A stretch of DNA of 64,000 nt, from positions 23,265 through 87,264 of the forward strand of contig NZ_AULB01000034.1 in the NCBI RefSeq assembly GCF_000425065.1. The letters run 5' to 3'. Source of the DNA: Actinomadura rifamycini DSM 43936 (lineage in GTDB: Bacteria; Actinomycetota; Actinomycetes; Streptosporangiales; Streptosporangiaceae). The notes under the pieces are model-generated. The model saw only the letters and a program-made list of their open reading frames with translations. It was not told the DNA's origin and ran no database searches. This document shows, piece after piece, positions 1 through 9,018 of the stretch. Made by a program: the position numbers and the translations under genes. Numbering within the stretch: the first letter of the stretch is position 1; each line of letters starts with the position of its first letter.

Positions 1-1051
1 ATTCGGCGACGGTTTCGGCCCATTCGCGGTCGGTCTGGTCCCAGCCGGTGCGGATGCCGTGGCCGCCCAGGCCCGCGATCGGCTTGAGGATCATGGTGTC
101 GCGTTCGGCGCGGACGAACTCGGCGAGGTCGCGGGTGAGCTGCCGGGTCCAAGGGAGGACGCGGTCGACGAGGGCACGCTCGTCCGGGTCGAGGTCGGCA
201 CCGGACAGCAGCGCGAGGCTGCTCTTGTACGCGAACATCCCGTTGGAGACGGGCGTCCACAGGACGACGCGGCCCTCTTCGTGCGCGCGCTGGACGGTCT
301 CGGCGGGGGCCACGTTGCGGTCGTCCCGCGCGAGCTGGTTCGGGCTGTAGTAGCGGAGGACGAGGTCGATCGGCTTGCCGTGCAGGTGGAGGCGGCCGTT
401 GCGCGTCTGGACCTGGTCGACGTCGCCGTAGACGAGGTCGATGCCGTGGCGGCGCATCGACTCCTGGAACGAGCGGTGCAGCGCCTCATAGGGGGCGATG
501 CCGCCGACGCCTTCGAGGGTCGCGACGACCGGGTCGTCCTTGCCGGTGGCCCGGACGAACTGGCGTGCGATGGCGGCGGTGGTGTCGACGTGGGCGAGGC
601 CGTGGTCGGCGGCGAACGCGCCGAACGCGTCGGTGCCGAGCAGGGGGCCGTTGAGGTCGCCGACGTCGACGCCGCCGAGTTCGCTGCCGACGTTGAACTC
701 CATCAGCCGGAAGCCCGCCTCGTCCTGGTACATGTCGGCGCGCCCGTACAGGACGGGGTCGCCGGCGAAGCGGGTCATGATGCCGGTGCGGTGCTCGTCC
801 ATGCCGAGGGCGCCGCAGAAGGCGCGGACGTCCCCGCCGAACAGCCGGTCGGGGAGGGACGTGAGCAGGCCGAACAGCCGGCGGAGGTCGTCGGCGGCGC
901 GGCGGATCCCGTCCTCGGCGCAGAACATCGGGCGGGACAGCAGGTACTTCCGCCAGGCCGCGGCGTACGCCTCGGGGAGGTCGGCGGACGCCACGGCGTC
1001 GCGGAGCGCCGGGTCGGCGGCGCAGGCGTCGAGGTACTTGTGGGTGACCAT
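1..1051 (-). CDS. ATP-grasp-like ligase, 3' end cut by window edge
   Basis: The frame is open from an ATG whose A is shared with the stop of the upstream ligase gene (TGATG) to the left edge, so about 350 residues are visible and the C-terminus is missing. No stop occurs in the visible part. Near the cut end it reads DTMILKPIAGLGGHGI, which looks like the nucleotide-binding lysine and glycine-rich loop of an ATP-grasp enzyme. An earlier FNVGSELGG stretch resembles the carboxylate-metal region of permuted ATP-grasp ligases. Such enzymes form amide bonds through acyl phosphates. It is translationally coupled to a second ATP-grasp gene in an SznE/SznF-type operon, so ligation of an amino acid to the N-oxygenated product is a reasonable role. 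The substrate is unknown and the exact subfamily is uncertain. Confidence 0.7.
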   Translation of the reverse strand, partial: MVTHKYLDACAADPALRDAVASADLPEAYAAAWRKYLLSRPMFCAEDGIRRAADDLRRLFGLLTSLPDRLFGGDVRAFCGALGMDEHRTGIMTRFAGDPVLYGRADMYQDEAGFRLMEFNVGSELGGVDVGDLNGPLLGTDAFGAFAADHGLAHVDTTAAIARQFVRATGKDDPVVATLEGVGGIAPYEALHRSFQESMRRHGIDLVYGDVDQVQTRNGRLHLHGKPIDLVLRYYSPNQLARDDRNVAPAETVQRAHEEGRVVLWTPVSNGMFAYKSSLALLSGADLDPDERALVDRVLPWTRQLTRDLAEFVRAERDTMILKPIAGLGGHGIRTGWDQTDREWAETVAE

Positions 1052-2310
1052 CAGGCGTCGGCCTCGACGATGAGTTCCTTCTCGATGGCGCGGATGGCCT
1101 CGCGGTCGGCGTGGACCTGCGCGGAGTCCTCGTGGGCGAGGATGATGTAGCCCATCGTCATGCTGGCGAACAGGTCGGTGCTGGCGTCGACGCGGTCGCC
1201 GGTCGTCACGAGGTGGACGGGCGAGTGGTAGCTGGGCAGCTCGCGGGCCGCGTCGTAGATCTCGGCGTTGCGGACGATCCCGGTGGAGTGCGACATCAGG
1301 AACACGGCCATGACGTTGCGGTTCAGCGTGTAGCCGGGCGGCAGTTTGGGGCCGAGGCCCCGGCAGACGTCGACGATGCGGGTGACCTGGCTCTCGCCCG
1401 TGGCGATCTCGGTGACGGCGGGGTTGCCGGCGCCGGCGAGGCGCGCGTTGACCTCCAGCAGCCGCGGCCCGTCCGGGGTCATCATGATCTCGGTGTGGGC
1501 GGCCCAGTTCCGCAGCCCGACGGCGTCGAGCGCGCCGAGCCCGTACTCGATCAGCTCACCGTACTCGTCGGTGTCGTAGGGCAGCCACTCGACGGAGTCG
1601 TACACGGCGATGCCCTCGCCGAACGGCACCCGCCGGTACTTGATCATGTCGGTGATGGAGTGCCGGCCGTCGTGGCTGACGGTGTCGATGGCGTACTCGA
1701 CGCCGGTGAGCTGCTCCTGGACGAGCACCTCCTCGGCGACGACGTCGAGCTTGTCGCGGCTGCCGAGCATCGCCTCGAACCGCTCGCGCCACCCTTCGCC
1801 GCCGGGCGCGCGGCTGACCCCGACGGTGCCGGCGCTGGTCGGCGGCTTGATGACGAGGTCGCGGCCGGCGAGTCCCTCGCGCTCGATCCAGGCGGCGACC
1901 TCGGCGGGGTCGGTGGTGCAAATTTGCTTGGGGACGGGCAGGCCGGCGTCGGCGAGGGCCCGGTGCATGAGGTACTTGTGGCGGCGCGCGTCCACGAGGT
2001 CGGGGTCGTTGGAGAACTCGGGGGCGAGCGCGTCGGAGAGCCGCTGCGCCTCCTGCAGCGCGGCTTCGACGCCGGGGATGACGGCGATCGGCTTCAGCGC
2101 GCCGAGCCGGGCGACGGTCTCGTCGATGTCGCCGTGGTGGTTGATGACGGCGTCGTAGTCGGCGGGGTCGTGCGAGGAGTGCAGCGGCCCGAGGGAGGGG
2201 CCGGCGTAGTCCATCACGGCCACCGGGCTGAAGCCCGCCCGCCGCAGGGCGGGGGCGACCATCGCCGCCGAGGTGAACGGGCGGACGATCGCGACGACCG
2301 GCTTGTCCAT
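1051..2310 (-). CDS. ATP-grasp carboxylate-amine ligase
   Basis: This 419-residue protein has the ATP-grasp layout. The preATP domain covers roughly residues 1-110. The nucleotide lysine K155 lies in LVIKPPTSAGTVGVS and is followed by the glycine-rich loop. Magnesium-binding residues E274, E286 and N288 lie in HTEIMMTPDGPRLLEVNAR. Family members ligate a carboxylate to an amine at the cost of ATP. I chose the ATG preceded by an AAGGTGG ribosome site; an upstream in-frame ATG at 2343 overlaps the exporter stop (ATGA) and would add 11 residues. It is one of three ligases in the operon, which suggests a short peptide or amide-decorated product. The substrates cannot be read from sequence. Confidence 0.85.
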   Translation of the reverse strand: MDKPVVAIVRPFTSAAMVAPALRRAGFSPVAVMDYAGPSLGPLHSSHDPADYDAVINHHGDIDETVARLGALKPIAVIPGVEAALQEAQRLSDALAPEFSNDPDLVDARRHKYLMHRALADAGLPVPKQICTTDPAEVAAWIEREGLAGRDLVIKPPTSAGTVGVSRAPGGEGWRERFEAMLGSRDKLDVVAEEVLVQEQLTGVEYAIDTVSHDGRHSITDMIKYRRVPFGEGIAVYDSVEWLPYDTDEYGELIEYGLGALDAVGLRNWAAHTEIMMTPDGPRLLEVNARLAGAGNPAVTEIATGESQVTRIVDVCRGLGPKLPPGYTLNRNVMAVFLMSHSTGIVRNAEIYDAARELPSYHSPVHLVTTGDRVDASTDLFASMTMGYIILAHEDSAQVHADREAIRAIEKELIVEADA

Positions 2311-2339
2311 GGGGTTCCACCTTCGTTGGGTTGTGGTGT

Positions 2340-3587
2340 TCATTCGGCGGCCGGGGCCAGTTCGGGTTCCGCGGCGGCGGGGCGGCGGCGCGCCGTCCCG
2401 GCTCCGGCGGCGACGCAGGCGGCGGCGGCCAGCCCGCACGCCCCGGTGAGGACCCACACCCCGGTGCCCCACGCCTGCCACGCGGCGACGCCGATGATCG
2501 GGCCGAGGGCGTAGCCGACCTGCTGGGGGACGGTCGCGGCGGCGATGTAGCGGGCCCGCAGGGCGGGCGGGGCGATGAGGCCGGGGTAGGCCATCATCGA
2601 CGGCGCGGCGATGACCTCCCCGAACGTCCACACGACGGTCGCGAGCACGAGGAGCGCGACGGGCGTCGGCCCGGCGTAGAGGAGGTGGCCGAGGCCGAGG
2701 ACGGCCATCCCGATCGTCATCGGCAGCCCGATGGGGAGCCGCTGCGTCCACTTCGACAGCAGCACCTCGAAGACGATGACGATGGCGCCGTTGACGGTGA
2801 GCAGCGCCGCGTAGACCTGCTCGCCGTGCCCGTTGCCCGTCACGAACAGCGGGAGGGCGGCCGAACTCTGGATGTAGGCGACGGCGGTGAGGAAGAGGCC
2901 GAGGACGACCAGCATGAACCGGCGGTCGGCGATGACGTGCCGGTAGCCGGCGCGCCCGCCGTCCGCGGCGCCGCCGACGTCGGGTTCGTGGTCGCCCTTC
3001 AGCACCAGGTAGGCGACGACGCCGAACGCGAGGGACGTCGCGGCGTCGACGTAGAACAGGGCGTCGTAGGACGCGTACGCCAGCAGCAGCGCGGCGCCGA
3101 GCGGCCCGAGGGTCGCGCCGACGTTGAACGACAGCCGCATGACCGCGAACACCATGACGTGCCGGTCGTCCGGCGTCAGCTCGACGACCCACGCCATCGC
3201 CGCCGGGCGGTACGCCTGCGCGGTCAGCCCGGCGCCGGCGGCGACGGCGGCGCCCACCCACATGTTCGGGACGTGCACGAGCGCGGCGGTCAGCACGGCG
3301 GTGCCGGCCATCGACCCGATGATGACGCGCCGGTACCCGAACCGGTCGGCGGCGGCGCCGCCGACCGCGGAGCCGGAGATCCGGCCGACCATCAGCGCGG
3401 TCAGGACGACGCCGGCCTGCCAGGCGGAGAAGCCGCGGTCCGTCAGGTACAGCACCAGGAACGCGTTGAGGAACGCGGCGAGGTTGCTGATCAGGTTGCC
3501 GAGGACGAGGACGCGGACCGTCCCGTTCATCTGCCGCAGCGTGGCGATGATCGTCGGCGGCGCGGCGGCCTTTCCGGAGGTGCTCAC
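2340..3587 (-). CDS. MFS exporter of the biosynthetic operon
   Basis: The 415-residue protein is almost entirely hydrophobic, with about 12 predicted membrane segments. It carries the MFS loop motif between helices 2 and 3 as GRISGSAVGGAAADRFGYRR. The GTG start overlaps the stop of the upstream ATP-grasp gene by four bases (GTGA), so the two are translationally coupled. Its place inside the operon between two ligase genes makes export of, or self-resistance to, the pathway product the most likely job. A precursor importer is less likely but cannot be excluded. The short N-terminus before helix 1 (about 25 residues) is soluble. Confidence 0.85.
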   Translation of the reverse strand: MSTSGKAAAPPTIIATLRQMNGTVRVLVLGNLISNLAAFLNAFLVLYLTDRGFSAWQAGVVLTALMVGRISGSAVGGAAADRFGYRRVIIGSMAGTAVLTAALVHVPNMWVGAAVAAGAGLTAQAYRPAAMAWVVELTPDDRHVMVFAVMRLSFNVGATLGPLGAALLLAYASYDALFYVDAATSLAFGVVAYLVLKGDHEPDVGGAADGGRAGYRHVIADRRFMLVVLGLFLTAVAYIQSSAALPLFVTGNGHGEQVYAALLTVNGAIVIVFEVLLSKWTQRLPIGLPMTIGMAVLGLGHLLYAGPTPVALLVLATVVWTFGEVIAAPSMMAYPGLIAPPALRARYIAAATVPQQVGYALGPIIGVAAWQAWGTGVWVLTGACGLAAAACVAAGAGTARRRPAAAEPELAPAAE

Positions 3588-4837
3588 GTGGCGGGCTCCA
3601 GCGGGGTGCCGGTGAAGGTGAAGAACCGGTCGGCGTCGGCGACGGCCGCGCCGGTCTCGTCGAGCGTGTCGCCGACGGCGATGACGAAGCCGCTGCGGGC
3701 CAGCCCGTACGGCGGGAGCCGCAGCCGCATGCCGGGCTCCACGGCCACCCGGATCTCCCTGATCGGCGGCCGGACGAGGTCCTCGCGGGCCGCCGCCGAG
3801 GTGATCTCCATGTCGTGCGCCGGGTACCCGAACCGGACGGACGCGGCGCGCGGCCGTCCCTCGAACACCACGGTCGGCGCGCGGCCCGCGACGATGTCGG
3901 CCGCCGCGAGCGGCGCGTCGACCCCGGACGTGAGCAGCCCGAGGTAGGGGATCATCCCGCCGCCGAGCCGCACGTTGATCTCGATGACCTGCGGGCCGTC
4001 CGGCGTGAGCTTGAACTCGATGTGGGTGTACCCGTCGGTGAACCCGACGGCCTCGTGCGCCCGCCGCAGCGCGTCCCGCATGTCCGGGTCGTGCAGCAGC
4101 GGGTCGGCGGCGTCGACGTCGTGGCCGATCTCCTCGAACGCCATCCGGCCGGTACCGAGGACCTTCCGGGCGACGATCAGCGGCGTGCACGTCCCGCGGT
4201 GCAGGGCGCACTCGATCGCGACCTCGGGGCCGTCGAGGAACTCCTCGACGAGCACGTAGTCGTCGAACTGCCGGATGCCGCCCATCCGGACCCCGTCGGT
4301 CAGCGCGAACGCCGCCTCCAGCTCGTCCGGTCCGTGGACCTTCCGGACGCCCATGCTGCCGCCGAGGTTGCGGGGCTTGAGGATGACGGGGTAGCCGATC
4401 CGGTCGGCGAACGCGCGGGCGTCGTCCAGGGTGGACACGGCCAGCGACGCGGGCTGCGGCAGTCCCGCGGCCCGCAGCGCGTCGCGGGTCGCGCTCTTGT
4501 CGCGGCACCGCGCGACGGCGTCCGGGTCCAGGACGGGGAAGCCGAGCGCGGCCGACAGGTGCGCGGACGTCTCGATGTACACCTCGTCGTAGCAGAACAC
4601 GCCCGCGACCTCGTGGTCGCGCGCCACCTCCCGCGCCGCCGCCGTGAGCTTGTCGAGGTCGAGGCAGTCGACGACCGTGTGGCCGGCGATGTAGGGGTCC
4701 TCCCAGGTGGGCGGCGCGGGGTTCAGCAGCCACAGCCGGTACCGGGCGGACACCGACTCCAGGATGTAGGCGCGGTAGACCGAGTAGCTGCTCGCGATCA
4801 GGAGGAGGAGCGGACGTTCCTCGCCGTCGTGTGTCAT
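3584..4837 (-). CDS. ATP-grasp carboxylate-amine ligase
   Basis: The 417-residue protein is a second complete ATP-grasp ligase. K154 in PVILKPRNLGGSMGVRKV binds nucleotide, the flexible loop follows at 159-163, and the metal-binding residues are E274, E286 and N288 in HIEFKLTPDGPQVIEINVRLGGG. The resemblance is to amino-acid ligases of dipeptide and siderophore pathways. It differs clearly from the other ligases of the operon, so each probably makes its own bond. The stop overlaps the exporter start, and a 27-bp gap separates it from the upstream amidinotransferase. The substrate is not predictable from the sequence. Confidence 0.88.
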   Translation of the reverse strand: MTHDGEERPLLLLIASSYSVYRAYILESVSARYRLWLLNPAPPTWEDPYIAGHTVVDCLDLDKLTAAAREVARDHEVAGVFCYDEVYIETSAHLSAALGFPVLDPDAVARCRDKSATRDALRAAGLPQPASLAVSTLDDARAFADRIGYPVILKPRNLGGSMGVRKVHGPDELEAAFALTDGVRMGGIRQFDDYVLVEEFLDGPEVAIECALHRGTCTPLIVARKVLGTGRMAFEEIGHDVDAADPLLHDPDMRDALRRAHEAVGFTDGYTHIEFKLTPDGPQVIEINVRLGGGMIPYLGLLTSGVDAPLAAADIVAGRAPTVVFEGRPRAASVRFGYPAHDMEITSAAAREDLVRPPIREIRVAVEPGMRLRLPPYGLARSGFVIAVGDTLDETGAAVADADRFFTFTGTPLEPAT

Positions 4838-4864
4838 TCGAACCTCAATGTGGGAGCGCGTGGG

Positions 4865-5959
4865 CTAGAAGTAGTCCTCGAGCGTGCCGCGGCGGCGGAC
4901 GTCCAAGGTGGCGCAGTGGAAACCGCCGCCGAAGGTGTTGACCGTGCGGAACGGCACCGGGATGGGCGTGAAGCCCTCCTTCTCGAGGAGCCGGAGGAGT
5001 TCGGTCTCCTGGGCCTCGACGAAGATGCGGTCCTGGTCGAGCATCAGGGTGTTCATCGCGATCCAGCGGCTGCAGAAGTACATCGTCTGGTCGGCGGGGA
5101 TGGCGGGTTCGGGGCAGACGACGGTGTCCCAGTCGGCGAACATCTCGGGCAGTTCGCGGACCCGCTCGGGGTTGATCAGGACGCGGCCGGGGCGCAGCGG
5201 GACGAACGTGGCGTTCAGGTGCATCGGGTGGTCGTCGAGGAACGCGACCTCGTGGACGCGGAACTCGTCGCCGAGGAGGCGGCGCACCCACTCGATGCCG
5301 AAGGCGTTCGTGACGTGGCTGCGCTGCACGAGGATGTCGCGGCCGAAGCGCATGAAGTCGCCGGCGTCCACGATCGGCTCGAACTCGGTGATGACGGACG
5401 TCTCGGGCGGGAACGGGTTCGCGGGGTCCGGGGACGCGGGCTTCGCGGCGGCGTACCCGGGGTTGTAGGACGCGTCGGTGAGCTGGGGCTTCGGGGCGGC
5501 GACCCAGCGGGCGCCGCGCCGGAAGTAGTCCTTGAAGATCGTCCGGAAGGGGTGGGTGGCGAAGTAGTAGGACCGCCAGCCCATGGTGGCCTCGACGATC
5601 TGGTCGCCGGCGACGAGCGCGATGTCGCGGGGGAAGGTGTGGGAGGACCCGCCGGTGGACGACCAGTCGGCGGTGCCGAACCCGGCGGACTGGTCGACCG
5701 GGTCGGGGCGCCGCACGGTGACGCCCTCGCCTTCGAGGATCGCGGCGAAGCCGTCGAGTTCCGCGCGGGCGGCGTCGACCTGGTCTTCCGGGAAGGGGCC
5801 GCCGCCGTTGCGCCGGTAGAAGTCCCACGCCTCGGGCGGGACGGTCGCCTCGATGGCGGGGTGCCAGGGCGGGACGGCGGCGCCGTCGACGACACCGACG
5901 ATGACCTCTTCGAGCGGGTCCCACTCGTTGTAGGACGAGACGGGCGACGATTCAGGCAT
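4865..5959 (-). CDS. Arginine:amine amidinotransferase (AGAT/StrB family)
   Basis: The 364-residue protein is a close relative of glycine amidinotransferase, which moves the amidino group of arginine to an amine through a cysteine-amidino intermediate. The active-site parts are all present: the Asp region VDAGDFMRFGRDIL (198-210), the histidine H247 in DDHPMHLNATF, and the nucleophile C349 in GGGFHCATLDVRRRGTLEDY. The WRSYYF, KDYFRRGA and APKPQLTD blocks also match the family. It starts eight bases inside the 3' end of the SznF-like gene, with a GAAAGGA ribosome site. In this operon it could make a new guanidine for the methyltransferase and N-oxygenases to act on, giving ornithine as by-product. 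The acceptor amine is unknown. Confidence 0.93.
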   Translation of the reverse strand: MPESSPVSSYNEWDPLEEVIVGVVDGAAVPPWHPAIEATVPPEAWDFYRRNGGGPFPEDQVDAARAELDGFAAILEGEGVTVRRPDPVDQSAGFGTADWSSTGGSSHTFPRDIALVAGDQIVEATMGWRSYYFATHPFRTIFKDYFRRGARWVAAPKPQLTDASYNPGYAAAKPASPDPANPFPPETSVITEFEPIVDAGDFMRFGRDILVQRSHVTNAFGIEWVRRLLGDEFRVHEVAFLDDHPMHLNATFVPLRPGRVLINPERVRELPEMFADWDTVVCPEPAIPADQTMYFCSRWIAMNTLMLDQDRIFVEAQETELLRLLEKEGFTPIPVPFRTVNTFGGGFHCATLDVRRRGTLEDYF

Positions 5960-7355
5960 CGTGGGTCCTTTCGGCGGTCCGGACGGTGACGCGGGCGCGG
6001 GGGGAAGCGGCCTTGAGGCCGTGCAGGCGGTGCGCGGGGACGTGCAGGACGTCGCCCTTCTCCAGCAGGTGCGGGCGGTCGGTGGCCCACGCGTGCACGT
6101 GGACGGCGCCGTCCTCGACCTCGATGAGCCGGTCGGTGCCGTGGACGCCGGTGGTGAACGGGTCGTCCGGGCGCAGGGTGGCGGCGGACGCGTCGTCGCG
6201 GGCGTCGATCGAGGGGTTGGTGTGGGCGTCGAGGGAGTCGGCCCACGCGATCTGGGCGCGGAAGTCCTCGTCGCCGAGGCGGAGGAGGAGCTTGGTGTCC
6301 TCGATGCCGCGCACGAGTTCGGGGATGACGAGTTCGCCGTGCGCGCGCGCCAGCCCGAGCAGGAGGTTCTCGTACGTCATGCGCCCGTGGTGGATGTCGA
6401 TGTGGGCGTGCTCGTCGCAGTACTTGGCGTCCACGCGGTCGCCGTAGACGGCGCGGAGCATCACGCCGGTGTCGGCGAAGCCCTGGGCGAACAGCCACTC
6501 CAGGTAGGTCACCGCCGCCATGTAGCGGAACATCCCGCGGTGGTCCTCGGTGAGCCAGTTGAAGTAGTTGACGCCGACGAGGGAGCTGGTGAGGTAGAAG
6601 TTCCAGTACGCGTGCAGGTCGGTGCGGAGGCCGACGCTGGCGAGCATCTCCTTGAAGATCGTGCTGTGCTTGGCGCCGTAGACGCCGTACCCGAACTCGT
6701 CGTTGAAGATCTTGAAGAGTTCGGACTGCTCGGCGCCGTAGGACCCGCCGAGGTTGCGGGCCATCGCGGACGCCTCCGTCAGCGCGTCCAACGCGAGCTG
6801 GATGAGGTGCAGGCTCGCGGCCTCCTCCGGGTGCCGGCACTCGACGATCGCCCGCATGGTGCCGCTGACCGGCGCGGCCGCGTCGACGGCCGGGTTGACG
6901 CCGGACGCGTCGGCCGGGGCGCCCGCGCCGCCGACCTCGGCGAGGAAGTACTCCTGGAGGTCGTCGAGGGTCCGGACGGGCGGGGCCGGGACGGCGTCGT
7001 CGAGGAACGCGAACGCGTAGCGCTCCAGCCCGGGCCGGACCTCGTCGCGGAGCCGCCGCACCTCGTCGCCGTAGAAGAGGTCGAAGTCGTCCTTGGCGGT
7101 GGCGAGCCCGGCCGCCGGGAGGAGGATCATGTCGCTCTCGTAGGCGTTGCACAGGATCCGACCGGCGGCGAGCTGGCCCGGCCCGAGGAACTCGGAGAGG
7201 GCGGCCGGGACGGAGTGGTCGGCGAGGGCGTCGATCGCGCCGATCGGCCGCCGGTACGGGTTGCCGGTGATGTAGACGTCCGGTCCGGGCTGGAAGATCG
7301 GCTGCGCGCAGTAGGCGGCGAGCGCGGACGACCGCGCGGTGTCCATGATCGTCAT
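5952..7355 (-). CDS. SznF-like diiron N-oxygenase with C-terminal cupin (copy A)
   Basis: The 467-residue protein has the three-part SznF layout: an N-terminal helical dimerisation region, a haem-oxygenase-like diiron domain, and a C-terminal cupin. The seven diiron ligands are E194, E220, H230, E286, H316, D320 and H323. Their spacing (26, 10, 56, 30, 4, 3) is the same as in SznF as I recall it (E189 to H318). SznF hydroxylates the guanidine of N-methylarginine twice, and its cupin then rearranges the product to an N-nitrosourea. In the cupin here H405 and H445 align with SznF H407 and H448, but the H409 position is T407, so metal binding may be incomplete. The ATG overlaps the methyltransferase stop (ATGA). 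Confidence 0.92.
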   Translation of the reverse strand: MTIMDTARSSALAAYCAQPIFQPGPDVYITGNPYRRPIGAIDALADHSVPAALSEFLGPGQLAAGRILCNAYESDMILLPAAGLATAKDDFDLFYGDEVRRLRDEVRPGLERYAFAFLDDAVPAPPVRTLDDLQEYFLAEVGGAGAPADASGVNPAVDAAAPVSGTMRAIVECRHPEEAASLHLIQLALDALTEASAMARNLGGSYGAEQSELFKIFNDEFGYGVYGAKHSTIFKEMLASVGLRTDLHAYWNFYLTSSLVGVNYFNWLTEDHRGMFRYMAAVTYLEWLFAQGFADTGVMLRAVYGDRVDAKYCDEHAHIDIHHGRMTYENLLLGLARAHGELVIPELVRGIEDTKLLLRLGDEDFRAQIAWADSLDAHTNPSIDARDDASAATLRPDDPFTTGVHGTDRLIEVEDGAVHVHAWATDRPHLLEKGDVLHVPAHRLHGLKAASPRARVTVRTAERTHDA

Positions 7356-8437
7356 GCGGTCTCCTCGGCGGGCGGGACCTCGAAGCGGATGTGGCGCCCG
7401 TCGTGCAGCGCGGTGACCGCGACGGTGTCGCCGGACCGGACCAGCTGCGGGACGGGCAGGCACTGGATCGCCTGCTTCCAGTGCGACGCGATGCCGGGCG
7501 CGTTCGTCAGCGTGACGCCGGGCACGAGGTCCATCTCGAACCAGAACGCGATGGCGTGCAGCCGTCCGGGGGAGGTGGGCCGGACGCGCAGCTCGGTGCG
7601 CTGCGGGGACGCGTCGGCGGTGCGGAAGTCGAAGTCGAACACCGGCACCGGCTCGGACAGGGCGCGGTGCTCGTGGCGGTGCAGCCGGGAGTCGAAGTAC
7701 TCGAGCGTCGACAGCCGGTTGAAGGGCGCCAGGTCGAAGCCGTGCAGCTTGCCGACGTGGTTCTTGCGGTGCAGGTGGACGCTCTCGATGAGCTGCGCGT
7801 ACACGCGGGCCCGGTACGGCATGATCGTCGCGTCCGGGGCGAGCAGGTGCTCGCGGGCGTGCGCGATGGTGCCGAGGATGCCCTCGCCGAGCAGCCCGCA
7901 GTCGACGATCTCGGTGACGAGCAGGTCGGCGCGGCGCGGCAGGTCGCCGGGGACGGTCATCCGGGTCGACATCTTCGGGACGACCCGGACCGTGTCGTCG
8001 TATCCGGCGGTGCGGACGACCTCGACGGCGGTCTCGGCGACGGCCGGCTGGCCCTCGCAGGCGATGACGCCGCGGGCGCCGGCGCGGGCGGCCATCATCG
8101 CGAGCAGCCCCGAGCCGGCGCCGATGTCGAGGACGAGCGCGTCCGGGTTCGCGGTGACCGCCTGCCGGATCGCGTGGTCGTAGCGTTCGGCGCGCTCCTC
8201 GTCGTGCAGCATCTCCCAGTGCCAGCGCGGCACGGCGTGCCGGACGGCCCGGTTGTGGCCGAGCAGCGCCTGCTGGTTGTGCCGGTCGACGCCGAGGATC
8301 AGCCGGTAGGCGCGGGCGGCGTCCTCGTAGCGGCCCTGGTCGTGGAGGTCGTTCCCCCAGGCGAGGAACTCGGCGACGTCGATCGCGGGCGCGGGCGCGG
8401 GCGCGGATGCGGACGCGGTGTCGTGGGTGAGGGTCAC
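7352..8437 (-). CDS. SznE-like protein arginine methyltransferase homologue
   Basis: The 361-residue protein is a PRMT-fold SAM-dependent methyltransferase. Motif I is VLDIGAGSG (102-110), the acidic ribose-binding E128 follows, and the double-E loop is TEIVDCGLLGEG with E176 and E185 nine apart, as in PRMTs. Residues 20-65 look like a single TPR-type helical hairpin. I chose the GTG preceded by GGGAGG seven bases away, rather than an ATG at 8479 inside the Rieske gene. SznE, the closest functional precedent, methylates free L-arginine to N-omega-methylarginine, the substrate of SznF. Its tight coupling to SznF-like copy A (ATGA) supports the same role here. Methylation of a protein or of another guanidine remains possible. 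Confidence 0.9.
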   Translation of the reverse strand: MTLTHDTASASAPAPAPAIDVAEFLAWGNDLHDQGRYEDAARAYRLILGVDRHNQQALLGHNRAVRHAVPRWHWEMLHDEERAERYDHAIRQAVTANPDALVLDIGAGSGLLAMMAARAGARGVIACEGQPAVAETAVEVVRTAGYDDTVRVVPKMSTRMTVPGDLPRRADLLVTEIVDCGLLGEGILGTIAHAREHLLAPDATIMPYRARVYAQLIESVHLHRKNHVGKLHGFDLAPFNRLSTLEYFDSRLHRHEHRALSEPVPVFDFDFRTADASPQRTELRVRPTSPGRLHAIAFWFEMDLVPGVTLTNAPGIASHWKQAIQCLPVPQLVRSGDTVAVTALHDGRHIRFEVPPAEETA

Positions 8438-8469
8438 GGCCGGGCCTCCCGGGCTCGGGGTGGACGGTG

Positions 8470-8880
8470 TCAGCGGCATGCGGGCTCCCGGTCGCTCGTG
8501 TCCCGGTCGCTCGCGTCGGGGTCGCCCGCGTCGGGGTCGGGGCCGGGCGGGAGGTTCGCGAGGACCTCCTTGTGCAGGACGGACACGGGCGTGTCGTCCG
8601 GCGTGTCCTCGGGGAGGACGACGACGGCCTCGTCGCCGGTGCGCACCATCGGCAGGCAGCCGCGGCGGAGGGCGGCGACGCCGACCCGGGTGCCGTGCCA
8701 CGGGCAGGCGAGCCGCCGCCCGTCCGGGGTGGGGCGGGCGAGGGAGAGCGGGCCGCCGCGGTGGGGGCAGTGGTCGCGGACGAGCAGCGGCGGGCCGCCC
8801 GCGCGCAGGACGAAGTACCGGTCGTGGCCGACGTAGAGGGTGTTGTGCCGGCTCAGGTCGATGACGATGACGCGGGCCAT
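8470..8880 (-). CDS. Stand-alone Rieske [2Fe-2S] ferredoxin
   Basis: The 136-residue protein carries a complete Rieske cluster site, with C38 and H40 in DHCPHRGGPL and C59 and H62 in LACPWHGTR. No catalytic domain follows. The last 35 residues are a low-complexity Asp/Pro tail, so this is an electron-transfer protein. It has a strong AGAGGAG ribosome site and sits between the two SznF-like genes. Diiron N-oxygenases of this fold need external electrons, so delivery to copy A, copy B or both is the obvious inference. No reductase gene is visible in the window. A Rieske protein as the native donor for an SznF-type enzyme would be informative if confirmed. Confidence 0.88.
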   Translation of the reverse strand: MARVIVIDLSRHNTLYVGHDRYFVLRAGGPPLLVRDHCPHRGGPLSLARPTPDGRRLACPWHGTRVGVAALRRGCLPMVRTGDEAVVVLPEDTPDDTPVSVLHKEVLANLPPGPDPDAGDPDASDRDTSDREPACR

Positions 8881-9018
8881 GGGCTCCTCTTCGGGTGATC
8901 GGCGCGCGCGGAAGCGGGCGGGGGCGGGCGCGCGCGGGCACGCGCGGGCCGCCGCCCGTCCGGGCGCGGGTGGAACGGGAGAGGGCGCGCTCTCAGGCGC
9001 GGGAGGGAGCGTGGCGGG

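Noticed and set aside
59..1150. Long plus-strand open frame opposite the first ligase gene
   Set aside because: It is antisense to a frame with clear ATP-grasp motifs and encodes a low-complexity Asp/Val/Gly/Ala-rich protein, the usual shadow in high-GC DNA.
8881..9018. Possible extra gene between the Rieske gene and SznF-like copy B
   Set aside because: The 138 bp are GC-rich low-complexity sequence without a sustained frame or ribosome site other than that of the Rieske gene.
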